Part shown: positions 61,448-64,000 of the stretch, one piece after another
Numbering within the stretch: position 1 is the first letter of the stretch
How the letters are laid out: every line of letters starts with the position of its first letter
Assembly (NCBI GenBank): GCA_014189435.1
Contig: CP050293.1
Span: forward strand, 2,733,001-2,797,000
Origin: Mesorhizobium loti
GTDB lineage: Bacteria > Pseudomonadota > Alphaproteobacteria > Rhizobiales > Rhizobiaceae
Direction of reading: 5' to 3'
Length of the DNA: 64,000 nt
Notes under the pieces: generated by a model
Seen by the model: the letters and a program-made list of their open reading frames with translations, nothing else
Databases searched by the model: none
Told to the model about the DNA's origin: nothing
Program-made: the position numbers and the translations under genes

Positions 61448-62839
61448 TTACCCGTTGTTCTTACGACGCAATCTGCTTTGGATCTCTTCGCGGGCGCTTT
61501 GCGTGGCCTTGAGCGAGATGGTGGCGCTGCCGTCATCATTGTCGGTCCGAGAAACGACGTCGCCATTGCGATAGAGCCAGTCGACAAGGCCGAACTGTGC
61601 CGGCTCGATCGTCACGGTGAGGTCTTCGAGCTCGCCCGCCATCCGCGTTTCGATGATCGCCTTCAGCGCATCGATACCCTCACCGGTCACCGCCGACACG
61701 GCAATCGGCGGCGCTTTGCTGGCGTCTGCGCCATCGGCAAGCAGCCGGCTGCGGTTGCCCTCGTCCAGCCGGTCGATCTTGTTCCACACTTCGATAACCC
61801 GCTTGGCATCGCCGGCATCGACACCGAGGTCGGCGAGGATGCGCTCGACATCCTCGGCCTGAGCGGCCGTGTCTGGATCTGAAATGTCGCGCAAATGAAG
61901 CACGAGATCGGCCTCGACCACCTCTTCCAAGGTGGCGCGGAAAGCGGCGATCAGATGCGTCGGCAGGTCCGAGATGAAGCCGACCGTGTCCGAAAGTATG
62001 ATCGGCGTGCCATGCGGCAGGCGTACGCGGCGCAGCGTCGGATCGAGCGTGGCGAACAGCATGTCCTGCGCCAGCACATCCGCGCCGGTCAGCCGGTTGA
62101 ACAGCGTCGACTTGCCGGCGTTGGTATAGCCGACGATCGCCACCACCGGGAACGGCACCTTCCTGCGCTTGGCGCGGTGCAGGTCGCGCGTGCGCCGCAC
62201 GGTTTCCAGCTCCTGCTTCAGCTTGATGATCTTTTCCTGCAGCTGCCGTCGATCGGATTCGATCTGCGTTTCGCCGGGGCCGCCGAGGAAGCCGGCGCCG
62301 CCGCGCTGACGCTCAAGGTGGGTCCAGCTACGCACGAGGCGGCCCTTCTGGTAGTTGAGATGGGCGAGCTCGACCTGCAGCGTGCCTTCCTTGGTGCGCG
62401 CGCGCTCGCCGAATATCTCGAGGATCAGCCCGGTGCGATCCAGCACCTTGGCGTTCAGCTCTTTTTCCAGATTGCGCTGCTGCACCGGGGTCAGCGGATG
62501 GTCGACGACGACCACTTCCGCATGTCCCTCTTTGACGATTTCGGCGAACTCGGCGACCTTGCCGCTGCCGAGCAATGTCGCCGGGCGCGGATCGTTGACG
62601 GTCACCACCGCTGTGTGGATCAGGTCAAGGTTGATGGCGCGGGCAAGACCGACGGCCTCGTCGTGGCGAGCGTCAGCCGAACGCATCAGCCGTGGGCGGT
62701 TGGTCTCGTCGTCGTTGCGCTGGTGGCGGGTAAGGACGGGCACAATGACAACGGCCCGGGTCGGGCCCTTGGCTTCCGTCCCGGGATGATGCGCTGGTTT
62801 TCCGCGAACGGTGGCGTCCGCGTCTTTCTCACGTGCCAA
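61448..62839 (-). CDS. hflX: GTPase HflX
   Basis: A 463-residue ribosome-associated GTPase that splits stalled ribosomes under stress. Its N-terminal HflX domain shows DRTGLILEIFGERARTKEG near residue 140 and GGPGETQIESDRR near 190; a helical linker leads to the G domain with P-loop GYTNAGKST near 240, switch DTVGFI near 290 and NKID near 351. The start is a TTG directly after the hfq stop, so hfq and hflX are one unit, as in enterobacteria; a first 30-residue stretch is poorly conserved. Confidence 0.94.
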   Translation of the reverse strand: MAREKDADATVRGKPAHHPGTEAKGPTRAVVIVPVLTRHQRNDDETNRPRLMRSADARHDEAVGLARAINLDLIHTAVVTVNDPRPATLLGSGKVAEFAEIVKEGHAEVVVVDHPLTPVQQRNLEKELNAKVLDRTGLILEIFGERARTKEGTLQVELAHLNYQKGRLVRSWTHLERQRGGAGFLGGPGETQIESDRRQLQEKIIKLKQELETVRRTRDLHRAKRRKVPFPVVAIVGYTNAGKSTLFNRLTGADVLAQDMLFATLDPTLRRVRLPHGTPIILSDTVGFISDLPTHLIAAFRATLEEVVEADLVLHLRDISDPDTAAQAEDVERILADLGVDAGDAKRVIEVWNKIDRLDEGNRSRLLADGADASKAPPIAVSAVTGEGIDALKAIIETRMAGELEDLTVTIEPAQFGLVDWLYRNGDVVSRTDNDDGSATISLKATQSAREEIQSRLRRKNNG

Positions 62840-63085
62840 TCAGGCGCCCTGGCTTTCCTCGCCATCGAACATCTGAACCGGCTGGCTCGGCATGATCGTG
62901 GAAATGGCGTGCTTGTAGACGAGCTGGGAGTGACCGTCACGGCGCAGCAGCACACAGAAATTGTCGAACGAAGTGACCACGCCGGTCAGCTTGACGCCGT
63001 TGATGAGGAAGATGGTGAGTGGGTTCTTGCTCTTGCGAACTGAATTCAGGAACAGGTCCTGAAGGTTTTGCGATCGTTCCGCCAT
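62840..63085 (-). CDS. hfq: RNA chaperone Hfq
   Basis: An 81-residue Sm-like protein that forms a hexamer and pairs small RNAs with mRNAs. It begins [20 protein letters not shown], with the Sm1 motif [20 protein letters not shown] and the Sm2 motif [14 protein letters not shown] complete. The ATG at 63085 is the family start; the frame is open 21 codons further. The hflX start follows directly. The C-terminal tail is short and acidic, as in other alphaproteobacteria. Confidence 0.97.
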   Translation of the reverse strand: MAERSQNLQDLFLNSVRKSKNPLTIFLINGVKLTGVVTSFDNFCVLLRRDGHSQLVYKHAISTIMPSQPVQMFDGEESQGA

Positions 63086-63230
63086 TGTTCTTGTCTTTCG
63101 CCGATCCCCTTCGGTTTGCAAGCCAATGCGCCAAATTAACGGGCGCATGTCAAGCTCGCAAACACCGTCTTGTCGTCAGTAACGACAAGCAGAACGAGAT
63201 ATATTGATGTTCATTCCACCTGTGCGGTTA

Positions 63231-64000
63231 TCAGGCTGGACTTTTTTCCGCAATGTCAAAAAAGGCCTGCCGCAACGAAAGTGTTATTGAGCCGGGGTGT
63301 CCATTGGCGACCGTATCGCCATCGATGGCCACCACCGGCATGGCAATTGTCGTTGCGGAACTGATGAACGCCTCACGTGCCGCCTTGGCCTCGGCGACGG
63401 AAAAGCCGCGCTCCTCGATCTTCAGGCCGAGCTTGGCCGCCACTTCAAACATGGTCGTGCGGGTGATGCCGCGCAGGATGCCATGCTCGGCCGGCCTGGT
63501 GACCAGGACGCCGTCCCTGGTGACGATCCAGGCGTTGGACGAGCCGCCTTCCTTGACGTTACCATCGGTGTCGACGAACCAGGCCTCCTGGGCGCCCGCT
63601 TGCTTTGCCTTCTGCTTGGCCAATACATTGGGCAGCAGTCCGACGGTCTTGATGTCGACCCTGTCCCAGCGGTTCTCGGGCACGGTGATGACGGCGATGC
63701 CGGTCTCGGCTCGCTTTGCTCCGGCGGCCGGATCGGCCTTCCTGGCCGTCACCACCAGGGCTGGCTTGGTGTCGGCGGACGGGAAGACAAAGTCGCGGCT
63801 GGCAACGCCGCGCGTCACCTGGACATAGACCAGGCCATTGGCGACATGATTGCGGTTGACCACCTCGCGCAGGATGAGCGGCAGCACGTGAGAGGTAACC
63901 GGCCAGGCGATCGACAATTCAGTTAGCGAGCGGTTCAGCCGGGCCAGATGGCGCGGCATGTCGACGATGAAGCCACGCGCCACCTCGCAGACCTCGTAGA
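63231..64000 (-). CDS. D-amino-acid transaminase (partial, runs off the right edge)
   Basis: A class IV PLP aminotransferase cut by the window end. The frame is open through 64000 (YEVCEVARGFIVDMPRHLAR), so the true start lies beyond it. Motifs present: YVQVTRGVASRDFVFP, the region with LLPNVLAKQKAKQAGAQEAW (catalytic Lys in its middle), EGGSSNAWIV and RGITRTTMFEVA. These match D-alanine/D-amino-acid aminotransferases, which make D-alanine and D-glutamate for the cell wall; branched-chain enzymes are a second option. It lies 145 bases upstream of hfq on the same strand. Confidence 0.88.
   Translation of the reverse strand, partial: YEVCEVARGFIVDMPRHLARLNRSLTELSIAWPVTSHVLPLILREVVNRNHVANGLVYVQVTRGVASRDFVFPSADTKPALVVTARKADPAAGAKRAETGIAVITVPENRWDRVDIKTVGLLPNVLAKQKAKQAGAQEAWFVDTDGNVKEGGSSNAWIVTRDGVLVTRPAEHGILRGITRTTMFEVAAKLGLKIEERGFSVAEAKAAREAFISSATTIAMPVVAIDGDTVANGHPGSITLSLRQAFFDIAEKSPA

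Noticed and set aside
1..64000. CRISPR array
   Set aside because: No series of short direct repeats with regular spacers and no cas genes were seen. The short tandem repeats at 49695 and 51177 have no spacers.

Overview
The window reads as an alphaproteobacterial chromosome of the order Rhizobiales, most likely Mesorhizobium or a near relative. The inference rests on high GC and on the gene set: hspQ, phosphatidylcholine synthase, a BacA-like peptide transporter with its own ATPase, DUF1127, DUF930 and IalB proteins, and the run mazG / hflX / hfq / D-amino-acid transaminase. No database search was possible, so species-level placement is inference.

Layout. (1) 1-7300 is an accessory, decaying island. 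It holds a small GcrA-tail-like protein, a small Tat-signal protein, a degenerate tRNA-Gln, a large RTX (calcium-binding, type I secreted) protein with a perfect 977-bp internal duplication and damaged reading frame, and the wreck of a tyrosine integrase that points at the 3' end of tRNA-Val(CAC) at 7302-7376. (2) 7516-12838 is core metabolism: gph, rpiA, a DUF2059 protein, gor, mgtE. (3) 13111-24736 holds a BclA/BacA-like ABC transporter, secreted proteins (DUF6636, IalB), a DsbA-like protein, an oligopeptide-binding protein, hspQ, a UbiH-type hydroxylase, the pair DUF2182-DUF1326 joined to phosphatidylcholine synthase, and a quinone oxidoreductase. (4) 25053-29783 is a complete BMP-type nucleoside ABC importer (ATPase, two permeases, binding protein) closed by a strong terminator. 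(5) 29831-37156 holds an acyltransferase, rimO, a TerC-type membrane protein, DUF930, DUF2161, a sterol-desaturase-like enzyme and a divergent LysR/isochorismatase-like pair.

(6) 37484-40400 is a second accessory patch beside tRNA-Ser(TGA). A tyrosine integrase is broken in two, and between the halves sit a trypsin-like protease and a pentapeptide-repeat protein. (7) 40979-48619 is a conserved envelope/DNA/translation run: rlpA, a DacA-like protein with altered active-site motifs, tmk, holB, metG, tatD and a metallo-beta-lactamase-fold hydrolase, several with overlapping stop/start codons. (8) 48633-58503 holds GNAT, RidA/TetR, an arginase-family enzyme, DUF1127, a SARP-TPR regulator, GST, an aldose-epimerase-like protein, a BI-1 family membrane protein behind a structured leader, and an ECF sigma/anti-sigma pair. 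(9) 58570-64000 holds a histidine-phosphatase-like protein lacking its catalytic His, an aromatic/aspartate aminotransferase, mazG, hflX, hfq and a D-amino-acid transaminase that runs off the right edge.

The observations most worth a second look are the RTX gene (identical duplication plus three frame lesions, one cutting off the secretion signal), the integrase split by a protease/pentapeptide cassette, the two enzymes with lost catalytic residues, the small GcrA-tail protein, and the structured leaders before mgtE and the BI-1 gene. I did not find a CRISPR array, intact prophage or complete insertion sequence.
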